From Microglena sp. YARC (Eukaryota > Chlorophyta > Chlorophyceae > Chlamydomonadales > Chlamydomonadaceae), in the NCBI GenBank assembly GCA_022414725.1, contig CM039464.1:31174109-31238108 (forward strand): DNA of 64,000 nucleotides. The letters are read 5' to 3'. A model generated the notes under the pieces. It was not told the DNA's origin. It did not search any database and was given only the letters and a program-made list of their open reading frames with translations. Shown one piece after another: positions 53,382 to 63,882 of the stretch. A program made the translations under genes and the position numbers. Positions within the stretch are counted from its first letter, which is position 1. Each line of letters opens with the position of its first letter.

Positions 53382-53420
53382 TGTATGTATGTATGTATGT
53401 ATGTATGTATGTATGTATGG
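53200..53420. repeat. (TATG)n microsatellite
   Basis: About 50 TATG units with a short interruption near 53310-53350. Open frames on both strands are artefacts. Confidence 0.95.
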
Positions 53421-53596
53421 TGCAATCTCAGCACTGGGAGCACTCCAGGACTATCTCCTTTTTGATTAGATTCACGTTTCACAGCTCACCGTGTATTGTT
53501 CTGCCCATTCAAATGTATGATACAATTTCAGGTACCATGTAAGCACAGGCTATGTCTTGCCAACTAGAGCACCTCAGGAATCACTCTGATTTGTTA

Positions 53597-54609
53597 GGTT
53601 GCACATCAAGCCGTTGGCACATTTAGAGACCAGTAGGGCACCATGCAAATTTCATCATCATCATCACTTGCACTGCTCACCTTGTAGTCCTGCTTATTCA
53701 AATATATAGTACAGTCCAGGGGTACCCGAATGGAGTGAAGGGACTCAGCCTGTCTCTGTCACTGCCTTCCGCAAGTGAATGCGCCAGTCGTTTCGAGCTC
53801 ACTGGCAAAGTTTGCCCCGGTTTAAAGTTTAAGCAGCAATGTAGCGGCTGGAGCCGCGATTATTAGGTAGCTGCAATTATTAGCAGCCTAGAGTTTGAAA
53901 TTCGCAAGCGCAATGTCCGCTGGAAACTGCGAGGGGAGCTAACCTTACCTTTCCGCACAATGCAAGGGTAGAGACGAACCTCACCATTCACTAGGTTTCA
54001 AGCCTAGGTCCAAGCTGTATCGGTATTCGGAGAGAAGCAAGGTCGGGTTGTCCGAAGCCCTACCCCAGGAAGGGATTTCACCGGTTAGTTTCACCTTACA
54101 ATTAGGAGGCTGCCGGAGGCCTCGGCGGAGGGGGCGAAAACTTACTATTGCTGTTCCTGTTCATTGCTTCTTCGATTCTGTCGTCTGGCGACGAGGAAAA
54201 GGGCGCGCGGCGCGTTATGACAAGGTACCAACTGCGCAACTGTCCCACATGGTAGCCGAGAAGCCTCGAAAAGTAGCTAAGTCCGCGATAAGCTGTGGCG
54301 GAAGAAGCGGCTAACTCGCAACAAATTCGCAGCTGCAATTCCCTTCAAGGTCGTCTCATAATCCTTCTTAACTAATAATAATCCTGTACAATTAGTTCTG
54401 GGCTGGAACGCCTCCTGGCTTGACTGCCCCCTGCCAGGCTGGACCAAACCCATGTGAGCCAGAAACTGTTCGGCAGCCCTGACACATGCCCGATTTCTTC
54501 GTAATGGGACCTCATTTCATGACCTCATTTTATTTTACCGCTCGAGCGATAGTCATGCTCGCCTCCTCTGCCGGTTCAATTCTGGACGCCTCGGGACCTA
54601 TCAATCACG
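53597..54609. other. Intergenic spacer with repeat-E and SINE-B fragments
   Basis: Repeat-E at 53597-53665 (minus), SINE-B fragment at about 53710-53745 (minus). An 88-codon ORF at 54048-54314 (Arg-rich) lacks family resemblance and splice context. Otherwise nothing recognised. Confidence 0.5.
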
Positions 54610-54752
54610 CGTGCATGTTATTTTCTCCATTCCAACCGTTGCGCCGGAGCCAATGATGACATCCAGCGCCATCTGACTAATCTGATACTAAAAGTAGCCT
54701 AGGATGGGCAGTTGTCATTCGCAGTGCTAGCACCTCCCAGCAAACGCTGGAA
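54610..54752 (+). repeat. Repeat-F copy 2, abutting the gene 3 start
   Basis: Second copy of the repeat at 52720-52856. Its right edge (AGCAAACGCTGGAATGG) contains the likely gene 3 start codon, so the repeat supplies the 5' UTR and probably part of the promoter region. Confidence 0.68.
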
Positions 54753-54856
54753 TGGGAGCTGTGGATGCCGTTGCAACTGCAGGGATGCAGCACGGAGGAG
54801 GCGCGCTGATCCACATCTTCCTCGTTGTCGCATTCGCTCTCGCTGCATCCATGGTG
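54752..54856 (+). CDS. Gene 3 exon 1: N-terminal membrane anchor
   Basis: ATG at 54752, 35 codons, ending at ATGGTG followed by GTGAGC, phase 0. It encodes MGAVDAVATAGMQHGGGALI then HIFLVVAFALAASMV. Joined to exon 2 the hydrophobic run continues as VVAPACLFGLL and is followed by QKRREENR, a clean transmembrane helix (about residues 19-47) with a basic stop-transfer side. That continuity supports both the start and the splice. The basic flank after the helix suggests the C-terminal bulk is cytosolic (inference). Confidence 0.62.
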
Positions 54857-56074
54857 GTGAGCACAATCCCTTCTGAAAATGCCAGTCCTGGCTGTATCAT
54901 GCCCACCCGCTGCCATCACCAGGGAGTCAGCTAATCTTCCAGCTTGGTTGCTGCCGAATGTGGCCTGGGAACGTTAGAGCCACTGCCATTACACTTACTG
55001 ATGCCCGCCAGCAGACATTTACACCCACTCACGTAAACCATGTGTATGTGGCTTGTAGAGCACCTACAGAACTATGCACGGCTTTCCACCAGCAGTCATA
55101 CACACCCACTCACAGAGGCCATGTGAATGTGGCATGCTACGCACCTGATACTGAAGTCACTACAGTCCACCAAAAAAACTGTGAGGCCTAGCACCACACC
55201 CAGCATCACATCCAGCACCACACCCAGCACCAGCACCACCTACCACCCAGCACCACATCCAGCACCACACCTAGCACCACACCCAGCACCACACCCAGCA
55301 CCAGCACCACCACCACCTATCACCACATACTCAACACTGTGGGCTCACACCCTGCTGATGTTTATGGCAGTATCCTTGTGCTCTATTAGGACACTCACCA
55401 ACATTGTTGGGGACCACAGTGTTTTGTTTGTTCCTGGGTGCTTTGGGGCATCAATGTTTCAATATTTGTTCTGTTGTGTTTGGAACGGGTTTGAAATACT
55501 GTTTTTTGTTTGCTAGTCTGTTTTAGTTTTCTTTGCAAGACTATTTTAGGTATATAATACTGTTGTAGGTTTGTAGGCCTTTATTTTGTGCATGACTTTT
55601 TAAGGTTTGCGGCCCGCGGCCCCCAGAAATAAATAGAAAATTTATTTCTGCAGGACTATTTAAGGTTTGCAGGCCTTTATTTTGTGCAATACTGTTTTAG
55701 GTTTGCAAGACTGTTTAAGGTTTGCAAGACTGTTTAAGGTTTGTAAGGCTGTTAAAGGTTTGTAAGGCTGTTCAAGTTTTGCAGGCCTTTATTTTGTGCA
55801 ATACTGTTTTAGGTTTGCAAGACTGTTTAAGGTTTGTAAGACTGTTTAAGGTTTGCAGGCTTTTATTTTGTGCAATACTATTTTAGGTTTGCAAGACGGT
55901 TCAAGGTTTTTAAGACTGTTTAAGGTTTGCAGGCCTTTATTTTGTGCAGTACTGTTTTAGGTTTGCAAGACTGTTTTCAAGGGGAATTCACCTGACCATG
56001 TGATAGATGCGTCTGTTCAACTTGATGACCTGCTTCCCACGACGCAACCCACATGTTGCACTTTTCTGCTGCAG
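54857..56074. other. Gene 3 intron 1 with minisatellites
   Basis: A duplicated CACCCACTCA(C) segment at 55010-55190, a CCAGCACCACACCCAGCACC array at 55195-55325, and a tandem array of AGGTTTGCAAGACTGTTTA / GCAGGCCTTTATTTTGTGCA units at 55560-55980. No exon recognised. Confidence 0.6.
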
Positions 56075-56150
56075 GTGGTTGCACCCGCCTGCCTCTTTGG
56101 CTTGCTTCAAAAGAGGAGAGAAGAGAACAGACTGAACCGCCTTGATCCAG
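56075..56150 (+). CDS. Gene 3 exon 2
   Basis: Acceptor TTTCTGCTGCAG, donor G then GTATAA, phase 0 to 1. It encodes VVAPACLFGLLQKRREENRL then NRLDP, completing the membrane segment and its basic flank. Confidence 0.68.
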
Positions 56151-56382
56151 GTATAATGCCAAGCCGGTCTGCTTTTGTCCCATCGAGTCTAGCACTTGGC
56201 CATGCTGGTAATATTTTAGGGGTTCTGTTCATCTTTTCATGCACTTATATGCTATATATTGTGTATTGTATGTATATATATGTATTATTATTATGTGATA
56301 TTTATTTATTATTCATGCAATTATGTGTTGACATATGATCCCTCAGTCAAATATAATACCTATATATTATATGTTGTTGTGC

Positions 56383-56530
56383 AAAGGCGAGTATGATATC
56401 ATATGATATCAAACAAATTACATCTTATGATATTGTATTTAAATGGTAACTTTAGCCTCGTCAGACTGCCAGTGTTATATGGTATCATATCATGACATGA
56501 TATTGTGTGATATCATATTGCCGTTCTCTA
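56383..56530. mobile_element. hAT-type MITE, copy 4 (one end lost)
   Basis: Shares CAAAGGCGAGTATGATATCA, ACTTTAGCC, GTCAGACTGCCAGTG and the right end ATTGCCGTTCTCTA with the other copies. The left TAGGG terminus is missing, so no target duplication can be defined. Confidence 0.82.
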
Positions 56531-56959
56531 ATAATAACTTATCATTCATGCATTCATAGATGGCTCTATCATGTCAAGGCAAGCGTCACGTTTGTTTCTA
56601 TCTTGTGCGACGCGTCGCAAATTGGCCAACTCGGTGCGTCCCCAGTGCGATGCGCTGCCCCCCGACTCCCACGGAGCTCAAAGCGCGGAGCCCTGGGGGT
56701 TAGGAGGAGCATTTCTGGCTAGTTTAGCACTGTTTTAGCCGGACCCATGCGTCGCCATGCAGCGAGGGAATGGCGACGTGGCGCACACAAAAAACGATGG
56801 CCGGCATGCGTAGAACTGTCTAGCCTGCAAATGTGTATTCTATGCCAATGATGATCATTATTTGAGTTTGATCATCCACGTGGATTTAAAAAATGTCTAA
56901 TGTCTTGACCATCTTTGTTTTTGACATGGGAGCTCCTTAAGCTGAAATGTGTTTGTAAC

Positions 56960-57262
56960 ACCTTCCAACAGAATTGCTTGGTATGGTAGGTAGCGGAGCT
57001 TTTTTCCGGTCCAGAATATAAATCCTTGTATGGTAGGTAGCAGAGCTTTTTTTCCGTTTCGGAACAGAAATCCTAGTTATGGTAGGTATCGGAGCTTTTT
57101 TTTCCGTTTCAGAACAGAAATCCTTGGTATAGTAGGTATCGGAGCTTTTTTTTCCGTTTCAAAACAGAAATCCTTGGTATGGTAGGTATCGGAGCTTTTT
57201 TTCCGTTTCATAACAGAAATCCTTGGTATGGTAGGTAGCGGAGCTTTTTTCCGTTTCAGAAA
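56960..57262. repeat. About 58-bp tandem repeat
   Basis: Six units of GGTATGGTAGGTATCGGAGC then TTTTTTTCCGTTTCAGAACAG. Intronic in gene 3. Confidence 0.88.
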
Positions 57263-57512
57263 GGGGGTCTTCTGGTAGCGATCAGGGATTTGGTCTCTTT
57301 TAAGGTTGGTCTCCTGGTAGTGATTTGAGTAGGCGGCCCTGGGGGGCTGGGGGGCAGGGCAAATATTTGAGTCTCATGGTAGCAGAAGGTTCGGCCAAAA
57401 TAGGATCCCAGGCAGCGATCGCTATATAGGAAAAAACCTCTGCTGTGTAGAACAGGTCCCTCACCATTGCCCATAAGGCTATGCATACGTTCCTATGCTA
57501 TGCGGGATAATA

Positions 57513-57645
57513 TATTCACATTCACATTCATTTTCACATTCACATTCACTTTCAAAATCACTTTCACAATCACTATCACGTTCACATTCACATTCACAAC
57601 CGCATTCACTTTCACATTCACATTCACATTCACATTCACATTCAC
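57513..57645. repeat. (TTCACA)n microsatellite next to a 29-bp exon
   Basis: About 22 TTCACA-like units ending in TTCACAG, which serves as the acceptor of the next microexon. Confidence 0.9.
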
Positions 57646-57647
57646 AG

Positions 57648-57676
57648 GTAACAGGACTGGCAGAGATGACAACCCG
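57648..57676 (+). CDS. Gene 3 exon 3: 29-bp microexon
   Basis: GTAACAGGACTGGCAGAGAT then GACAACCCG, between TTCACAG and GTAAGA. It starts with two bases that complete the phase 1 codon of exon 2 and ends in phase 0, exactly what exon 4 requires, giving the peptide NRTGRDDNP. Phase repair on both sides is the evidence; length alone would not support it. Confidence 0.58.
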
Positions 57677-57713
57677 GTAAGAATGATTGCCATGTTGTGT
57701 TATATAATATATA

Positions 57714-58050
57714 GTAAACCTGTCATGCTACTGTGTAAACCTGTCATGCTACTGTGTAAACCTGTCATGTTGTGTTATATAATAGATAGTAAACCTGTCA
57801 TGCTACTGTGTAAACCTGTCATGTTGTGTTATATAATAGATAGTAAACCTGTCATGTGTTATATAATATATAGTAAACCTGTCATGCTACTGTGTAAACC
57901 TGTCATGCTACTGTGTAAACCTGTCATGTTGTGTTATATAATATATAGTAAACCTGTCATGCTACTGTGTAAACCTGTCATGCTATAGTAAACCTGTCAT
58001 GCTACTGGGTAAACCTGTCATGCTACTGTATAAACCTGTCATGCTACTGA
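57714..58050. repeat. GTAAACCTGTCATGCTACT tandem repeat
   Basis: About 18 units of 18-19 bp, some with an ATATAATA(T/G)ATA insertion. Intronic. Confidence 0.92.
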
Positions 58051-58062
58051 TGAATTACATAT

Positions 58063-58560
58063 GATGACCTGTCCCCCCCTGTATCCCCCCTTACCCTGCC
58101 CCCCTATCCTACCCGGCCTCCCTATCCTACCCCTACCCCCTACCGGGCCCCCCTATCCTTACCTTATCCCCCTACCTGCTCCCCTATCCTACCCTGCCCC
58201 CCTTTCGTACCCTGCCCCCCTATCCTACCCCTACCCCCATACCATGCCCCCCTGTCTTACCCTGCCCCCCTATCTTATCCTGGCCCCTACCCTAACCTCC
58301 TACCCTACCCTTGCCCCTCTATCCTACCCTGCCCCCCTATCCTACCCCTTACCCCCTACCCTACCCCCCTATCCTACCCCTTCTCCGCCTCACTATCCTA
58401 CCCGGCCCCCCTATCCTATCCTTGCCCTTTACCCTGCACCTATATCCTACCCTTACCCCCCAACCCTGCTCCCCTATCCTACCCTGGCCCCATATCCCAC
58501 CCCTGCCCCCCTACCCTACCCCTACCCCTACGCTGCTCCCCTATCCCACCCCCACACATT
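58063..58560. repeat. C-rich CCCCCTATCCTACC repeat
   Basis: Imperfect units of CCCCCTATCCTACCCTG and CCCCTACCCTACC over about 500 bp. Superficially like telomeric CCCTAA, but the unit is irregular. Confidence 0.88.
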
Positions 58561-58599
58561 GACTCCTCTCACCCACCACCAACCAACCACCAACCACAG

Positions 58600-59214
58600 C
58601 GCCTCCCACCTCCGCTGAAGGATGAAGAACACACGGTGATAGTCGTCAATGCCAAGCCGCCAGCTCTTGGCTTCAACTCAGGTAGCAGAGCCTACCGTCA
58701 AGCTCTCGGGGCTGTGGAAGAGAGCGAGCTGGAGGGTATGGTGAGCTCACCCGCTGCGACAAAGACCATCGATAGCACGGCCAGTTACAGGCAGGGCAAC
58801 ATCACAGCCGCGTCTACCAGCAGCAGCGCACCACCACCACAATCAGCCCAGCAGCAGCAGCAGCAGCTCACCAGCAGCAGTAGCAGCCCACCAGCAGCAG
58901 CAGTAGCCCAGCAGCAGCAGCTCCCCAGCAGCAGCAGCAGCAGCACCATCAACAGCACAGGGAGATACATGCAGGGAAATATCACAGCAACGCCCACCAG
59001 CAGCATCCCACCACCATCACTAGCAGCCCAGCAGGAGCAGCAGCAGCAGCAGCACCTCACCAGAAGCCCACCAGCAGCAGTGACCTCAGGGACAGCGGTA
59101 GTGGAGTCTGTGTCACTGCAGACCTCAAGCAAACTCCCTCAGTTACCCAAACACAGCTCAGGCACCCCCAGGCAAGCTCAGGTAGCCTCAGGCAAGCCCA
59201 CCTCTCCCACCCAG
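58600..59214 (+). CDS. Gene 3 exon 4: Gln/Ser/Pro-rich region
   Basis: 205 codons, phase 0 to 0, acceptor ACCAACCACAG, donor CACCCAG then GTACAA. It begins with ordinary sequence (RLPPPLKDEEHTVIVVNAKP, then GFNSGSRAYRQALGAVEE). An internal duplication follows: TIDSTASYRQGNITAASTSS and TINSTGRYMQGNITATPTSS, each with poly-Gln, poly-Ser and Pro stretches (CAG/CAGCAG slippage). A disordered segment is likely. Family unknown. Confidence 0.65.
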
Positions 59215-59281
59215 GTACAATTGTTTGGGGTTCAGTTCATCAATGCCTTTTTTCCCCTTATTGTCTTGCTTTGACTTATTC

Positions 59282-59323
59282 TCCTTGTGATATCAAGCCA
59301 TGATCTCACATATATATATACAT

Positions 59324-59374
<51 letters not shown>

Positions 59375-59470
59375 AGCGGCAAAAGACCGATAGGTCTATA
59401 TAGATATATCGTCTATATAGACCTATATAGGTCTATCTCCGCGTAGCCGATAGATCTATCGATATGTGTG

Positions 59471-59529
<59 letters not shown>

Positions 59530-59545
59530 GGCTTGATATCACAAG
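59282..59545. repeat. Inverted repeat around (TA)n
   Basis: CTTGTGATATCAAGCCATG near 59286 and CATGGCTTGATATCACAAG near 59527 form arms around two TA microsatellites (59311-59371 and 59468-59526). These flank a locally palindromic core containing GGTCTATATAG and CTATATAGACC. A large hairpin would form. Confidence 0.82.
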
Positions 59546-59693
59546 AAGAAGAATTCAAAGCCTTCCATCATATGCAGCGCATGGCTGCACGCTTGTGTGT
59601 ATGTCTTTTACAGTCCAGGGGTAGCCAAATAGACTAAAAGTAATCGCCCAACCTTAACAACAGGACTGGCACGATCAGTTTTTTCTTCATATT

Positions 59694-59945
59694 TTTGTAC
59701 TTGAGGAAGGCTTTGACGTCTTCTCCTTGTGATGTCAAGCCATTGTATATAAAAAATAAAAATAAATGTATGCATGGCTTGATATCACAAGGAGAAGAAT
59801 TCAAAGCCTTCCATCAGATAAAGCGCATGGATGCACTCAGTACTTTAGATTGGGTTGGGTTGGGTTGGGTTGGGTTGGCATGAATGCACTCAGTACTTGA
59901 GGAAGGCTTTGGCGTCTTCTCTTTGTGTTATCAAGCCATCCCAGG
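59694..59945. repeat. Foldback repeat related to 59282-59545
   Basis: GTACTTGAGGAAGGCTTTGA ... CTCCTTGTGATGTCAAGCCA pairs with TGGCTTGATATCACAAGGAG ... AAAGCCTTCC 50-150 bp later, and a third partial arm follows at 59894-59940. Looks like a MITE-like or foldback family. (GGGTT)n lies at 59851-59876. Confidence 0.75.
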
Positions 59946-60082
59946 GGGTAGGTCACTAGGCATTTATAAATTAGTTCGCAAGCAATGGTTTCAGTTTGGT
60001 AGACTACATGGTGCATCGCGTGGTGCTCAGCTCCAGTTAAGGATCAACAGAAGCTTAGCATCGGAGTATAATTATAATGTAT

Positions 60083-60302
60083 AATTAAATTATCACTGTA
60101 GCACAAACTCAGGGCTTTCGTCAGTAAAACGATTGTTTGGGTTCAGTTCAGGCTTTTTCTTTTTAGCCCTTCCTTGACTGTCACATACATACACACCTAC
60201 CCAATCCAGGCCTCAGCATGCGGCATGCGGTCCGTTTCTAGTTGGGCAAGTTTGTTTGTCCTATTTGGCCTACCCCTGGACTGTAACATACATACACACC
60301 TA
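60083..60302 (+). repeat. SINE-B copy, split
   Basis: AATTATCACTGTAGCACAAA, AAAACGATTGTTTGGG, TAGCCCTTCCTTGACTGT, then a second 3' portion at 60240-60300 (TCCTATTTGGCCTACCCCTG). CATACATACACACCTACC is repeated in the two parts. Confidence 0.7.
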
Positions 60303-60312
60303 CCCCATCCAG

Positions 60313-60595
60313 GACTTAACATCTGTGGCAGGCGGTCAGTGTATGGTGGCAGTGGGCGTGGACAAGGGAGCAGGCGAATTTGAAGACAGTCGCTTTTCAC
60401 CGCCCATCCCCAACAGAGGCAGTTGTGCTTCCAGCGCCACCAGCCGCCCTCAGCTTCACCGTCTGAGTACGGGAAGCAAGCGCACATCATCAAAGCGTGC
60501 ATCCAAGCGTTCGTCAAAGCCGGTCGGTTTCAGTGTATTAGGACTCAGGCACAATTCCACTCTGAGCTCCCGGATGATCGTTTGCCCAACGTCAG
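60313..60595 (+). CDS. Gene 3 exon 5: basic Ser/Lys/Arg-rich region
   Basis: Acceptor ACCCCATCCAG, donor TCAG then GTGAAT, phase 0 to 1, 94 codons. It encodes DLTSVAGGQCMVAVGVDKGA, FEDSRFSPPIPNRG, then TGSKRTSSKRASKRSSKPVG and FSVLGLRHNSTLSSRM. The SKRTSSKRASKR stretch is strongly basic and could be regulatory or phosphorylated (inference). Confidence 0.65.
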
Positions 60596-60635
60596 GTGAA
60601 TCCATATATCAACACACACACGTGCTTTACATACC

Positions 60636-60668
<33 letters not shown>

Positions 60669-60734
60669 TATTAGAGCTGATAATAATGCTTGCTTGCTGC
60701 AATATTGCCATTCTTTTTCCGAGGATTTGTTAGA

Positions 60735-60812
60735 AGACCCCTCCCGGATGTTGTGGAGCAGGCTTGTCTTGGGCCAACAATGGCCTGTCAATGACAATGT
60801 AATGTACATGTT
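60735..60812 (+). repeat. Repeat-C copy
   Basis: GAAGACCCCTCCCGGATGTT, GAGCAGGCTTGTCTTGGGCC, AACAATGGCCTGTCAATGAC. Same family as 25738-25822. Confidence 0.72.
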
Positions 60813-61039
60813 TTGATCGTGTGAAGCATCGCAAATAATACATTGACGTTTTTTAACAAGTTATAATATACAAATATTGGTAGGTTTAATGTTCAGCTAA
60901 CAGCTCATCACCAGTGCCTGCTGTCACCAGGGCTTTTATTTACCGCTTTCTTAGCAGCTTCTAGGCAGCTCCTTGTGCCAGCCACTGAGCCAAGCCTCAA
61001 CATGTCAGCAGTGCTGTAGAGCTGATTATGCTAGTTGTT

Positions 61040-61043
61040 GTAG

Positions 61044-61086
<43 letters not shown>

Positions 61087-61097
61087 CATTATTATTA

Positions 61098-61144
<47 letters not shown>

Positions 61145-61280
61145 CACTACTATTACTACTATCATCAGTATTGTTATTATTATCACTACTATTACTACTA
61201 TCATCAGTATTGTTATTATTATCACTACTACTACTATTATCATCATTATTGTTATTATAATAATAATAATAATAATAATA

Positions 61281-61312
<32 letters not shown>

Positions 61313-61518
61313 GATGATTATTATTATTATTATTATTATGCCAGTTTTACCCGCACTAGATTGCTTTAGGTTAGGCTAGATTGCCAGCTAGAGGAGCTGC
61401 CTAGAAGCTGCGGGTTATAGCCATAAAACTAAAACTAAGCCACAAAATAAAACTGCCACCCTCCACTTAGTCTTTCTCCAGTGTCATGAGCACAAGCACA
61501 ATGTACTATCAGCCAGTA

Positions 61519-61572
<54 letters not shown>

Positions 61573-61681
61573 GCCAGTTTTACCCGCACTAGATTATTAT
61601 TATTATTATTATTATTAATATTAATATTATTATAATGCCAGCTTTACCCGCTCTATATTATTATTATTATTATTATTATTA

Positions 61682-61719
<38 letters not shown>

Positions 61720-61755
61720 ATGCCAGCTTTACCCGCACTATATTATTATTATTAT

Positions 61756-61787
<32 letters not shown>

Positions 61788-61808
61788 TTAGTATTAGTAT
61801 TAGTATTA
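61040..61808. repeat. (TTA)n arrays with a duplicated GCCAGTTTTACCCGCAC unit
   Basis: TTA tracts at about 61045-61340, 61520-61572, 61594-61632, 61659-61715 and 61741-61808, separated by ATGCCAG(C/T)TTTACCCGCACTA. A degenerate copy of the exon 6 acceptor (CCAGTGTCATGAGCACAAGC) lies at 61479. Confidence 0.9.
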
Positions 61809-61829
61809 TGCCAGTTTTACCCGCACTCT

Positions 61830-62045
61830 CCAGTGTCATGAGCACAAGCACAATCAACTATCAGCCAGTCGTGTTTGATGTGTTAGGTGCTACAGACAAG
61901 GATCTTGAACTGACCCCCTGTTTCTCTCCTCTTTGTGTTTCTTTGATGCCATCAACACAAACACAATAATGAATCAGCAAGCATATTGATGGGGATGATG
62001 CGCCATTCGTGGGTGATGTGTTCGCTGCTACGTACAAAGACCTTG
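61830..62045 (+). repeat. Two degenerate copies of gene 3 exon 6
   Basis: 61830-61912 and 61948-62045 carry CCAGTGTCATGAGCACAAGC or a variant, CAATCAACTATCAGCCAGT, GATGTGTTAGGTGCTAC and GATCTTGAACTG, matching exon 6 at roughly 70 percent. They precede the real exon and have lost the frame. A C run and CA repeats follow (62068-62145). Confidence 0.82.
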
Positions 62046-62164
62046 AACTGAACCCTGTTTGTCCCCCCCCCCCCCCCCCTCCACACACACATCCAGCTTC
62101 CACCAGCTCCCCCCCCCACCACCACCACACACCACACACACACAACCTGACCCCCTTTTTCCAG

Positions 62165-62308
62165 TGTCATCTATCCAAGCACAACAGACAATCAACGAGC
62201 ATGTAGATGGGGATGATGCGCAAGTCGTGCGTGATGCTCTTGGTGCAACCGAGGAAGATGTTGAGCTCCATGAACTCCACATCCTTACTTATGGACACTG
62301 CTACAAAG
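62165..62308 (+). CDS. Gene 3 exon 6
   Basis: Acceptor CTTTTTCCAG, donor G then GTATGC, both phase 1. It encodes VSSIQAQQTINEHVDGDDAQ, VVRDALGATEEDVELHELHI and LTYGHCYKG. The join to exons 5 and 7 keeps the frame. Family unknown. Confidence 0.68.
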
Positions 62309-63882
62309 GTATGCTCTTCCTCACCGCCTTAATTGGTTGTTTCAGTTGCAAAACGCGGGTTCTTCATTCAAAAATTGAGTTGGCGTGTGCTGGTGTGTCT
62401 CGATCGTTCAAAAGTTATGGAAATTGTCTCTATTTGTCAGCAATATCTGCCCTTATCCAGTCGCTTAATCGTTGCCTTTGCCTTTGCCAACTAAGTGAAC
62501 GCCTTTTGTTTGCAAAGGCAAAGGCATTTGCTTAGTGTTGTCTCCAGCCCCCCTTACGGAGGGGGTACGTTGTAGGGTAGATTTCCTGTTTCATGCCATG
62601 TAACCATCAACATTAGCTTGTGGCTGGTGACACGCTTAATCTCATGTGTGGCTGGAGTGTGGTCCCCAGCCCCCCTTAGGCTGGGGGTGGGGGGGGGGGG
62701 ATATTTTAGGATAGATTTCCTATTTCATGCCATGGTACAATCAACATTAGCTTGTGGCTGGGGCCACGCTTAATATTATGTGTGGCTCGAGTGTGGACCC
62801 CAGCCCCCTTAGGTGGGGAGTACGTTGTAGGATAGATTTCCTATTTCATGCCATGTGAAAATAAATATTTGCTTGTGGCTGGGGCCACGCTTAATATTAT
62901 GTGTGGCTCGAGAAATGTTAGGTATGTGGGTTGAAGAAGTCCGGGTTTGGGATCGGCTAGGAATTGGCTTAAGGGGCAGTCTGACAATTTGTGTTGCTAG
63001 GTCTGTGGATTGAAGAAGTTTGGGCTTGGATTGGCTAAGAATCGGCCAAAGGGACAGTATAATGTGTTGTGATGCTAGGTATGTGGATTGAGGAAGTCTG
63101 GGCTCGGATGGGCTAGGAATCAGCTAAGGGGCCAGTTTTGATTGATAGGTCTGAGGGTTGAAAAAGTCCTCGTTTAATATTGGCTAGGAATCAGCTAAAG
63201 GGACAGTTGGGGATGTGTTGCGTTGCTGGGTCTGTGGATTTTTGGCGGAGCCCCTCTTTCTGGGGGGCGGGAGCCCTCAGAGTCAACCTGCTGTCCGCTC
63301 TTTCCAGCCCTGGGCCTTACCAGGGCTTTTTTTTTTTTCAAATCTGAAAGTGGGTTTTTTCTAGCTTAACGGCCTCCTCCAGGGACCGCGTTTTGGTGAT
63401 TTGTGTAGCTTTTTATATCTTTTGGGGGCAATTTAGGGGAAATAAATAAAACAACTTTTTTTTTACTTTTTTTTAGTGATAATTTCGCTTAAACGGGGTC
63501 AAAACTAGCAATGGGGTCAAAACTAGCAAAACTAGCTATGTAGCTTATAAAGTCTTTTATGGCTTCCTAGGGCCTTTTCGGGCCCCCCCCAAAACTGGCG
63601 CCTGTCTCCGTCGTAATCCTGGTTTCAATCCGCTGCATTCGATTCTGGTTCCACCTGTTGCTCCTTGATTTTGATGTGGTGCATTGATAGGCCTATGGTT
63701 TCAGTCCACCTGTCTATGTTACAGCGCAGGGGGTAGCCAAGTAGGCCAAAGGGACTTGCCCATCCTCATATAATCAACAAGCAAATAAACAAGCAGACAA
63801 GCAGTCAAACAAGCAAGCGATCAAACAAGCAATCAAACAAACAAGCAAACAAACAAACATGACTAATAACCCACCCTCACAG
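62309..63882. other. Gene 3 intron 6 with two tandem repeats
   Basis: 62540-62905: three units of about 135 bp (CCCCAGCCCCCTTAGG, TAGATTTCCTATTTCATGCC, TTAGCTTGTGGCTGG). 62915-63240: four units of about 85 bp (GTGGATTGAAGAAGT, TTGGCTAGGAATCAGCTAA). A SINE-B 3' fragment at about 63722-63765 (minus) and (AAGC)n/(AAAC)n near 63778-63860. Confidence 0.75.

Noticed and set aside
53008..53482. Met-Tyr-Val-Cys and Thr-His-Ile ORFs
   Set aside because: Pure products of the (TATG)n microsatellite.
54048..54314. 88-codon Arg-rich ORF
   Set aside because: Short, no homology recognised, no splice or promoter context, and composition like its non-coding surroundings.
58063..58560. Interstitial telomere repeat
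   Set aside because: The CCCCCTATCCTACCC units are irregular in length and sequence and do not form a (CCCTAA)n or (CCCTAAA)n array.
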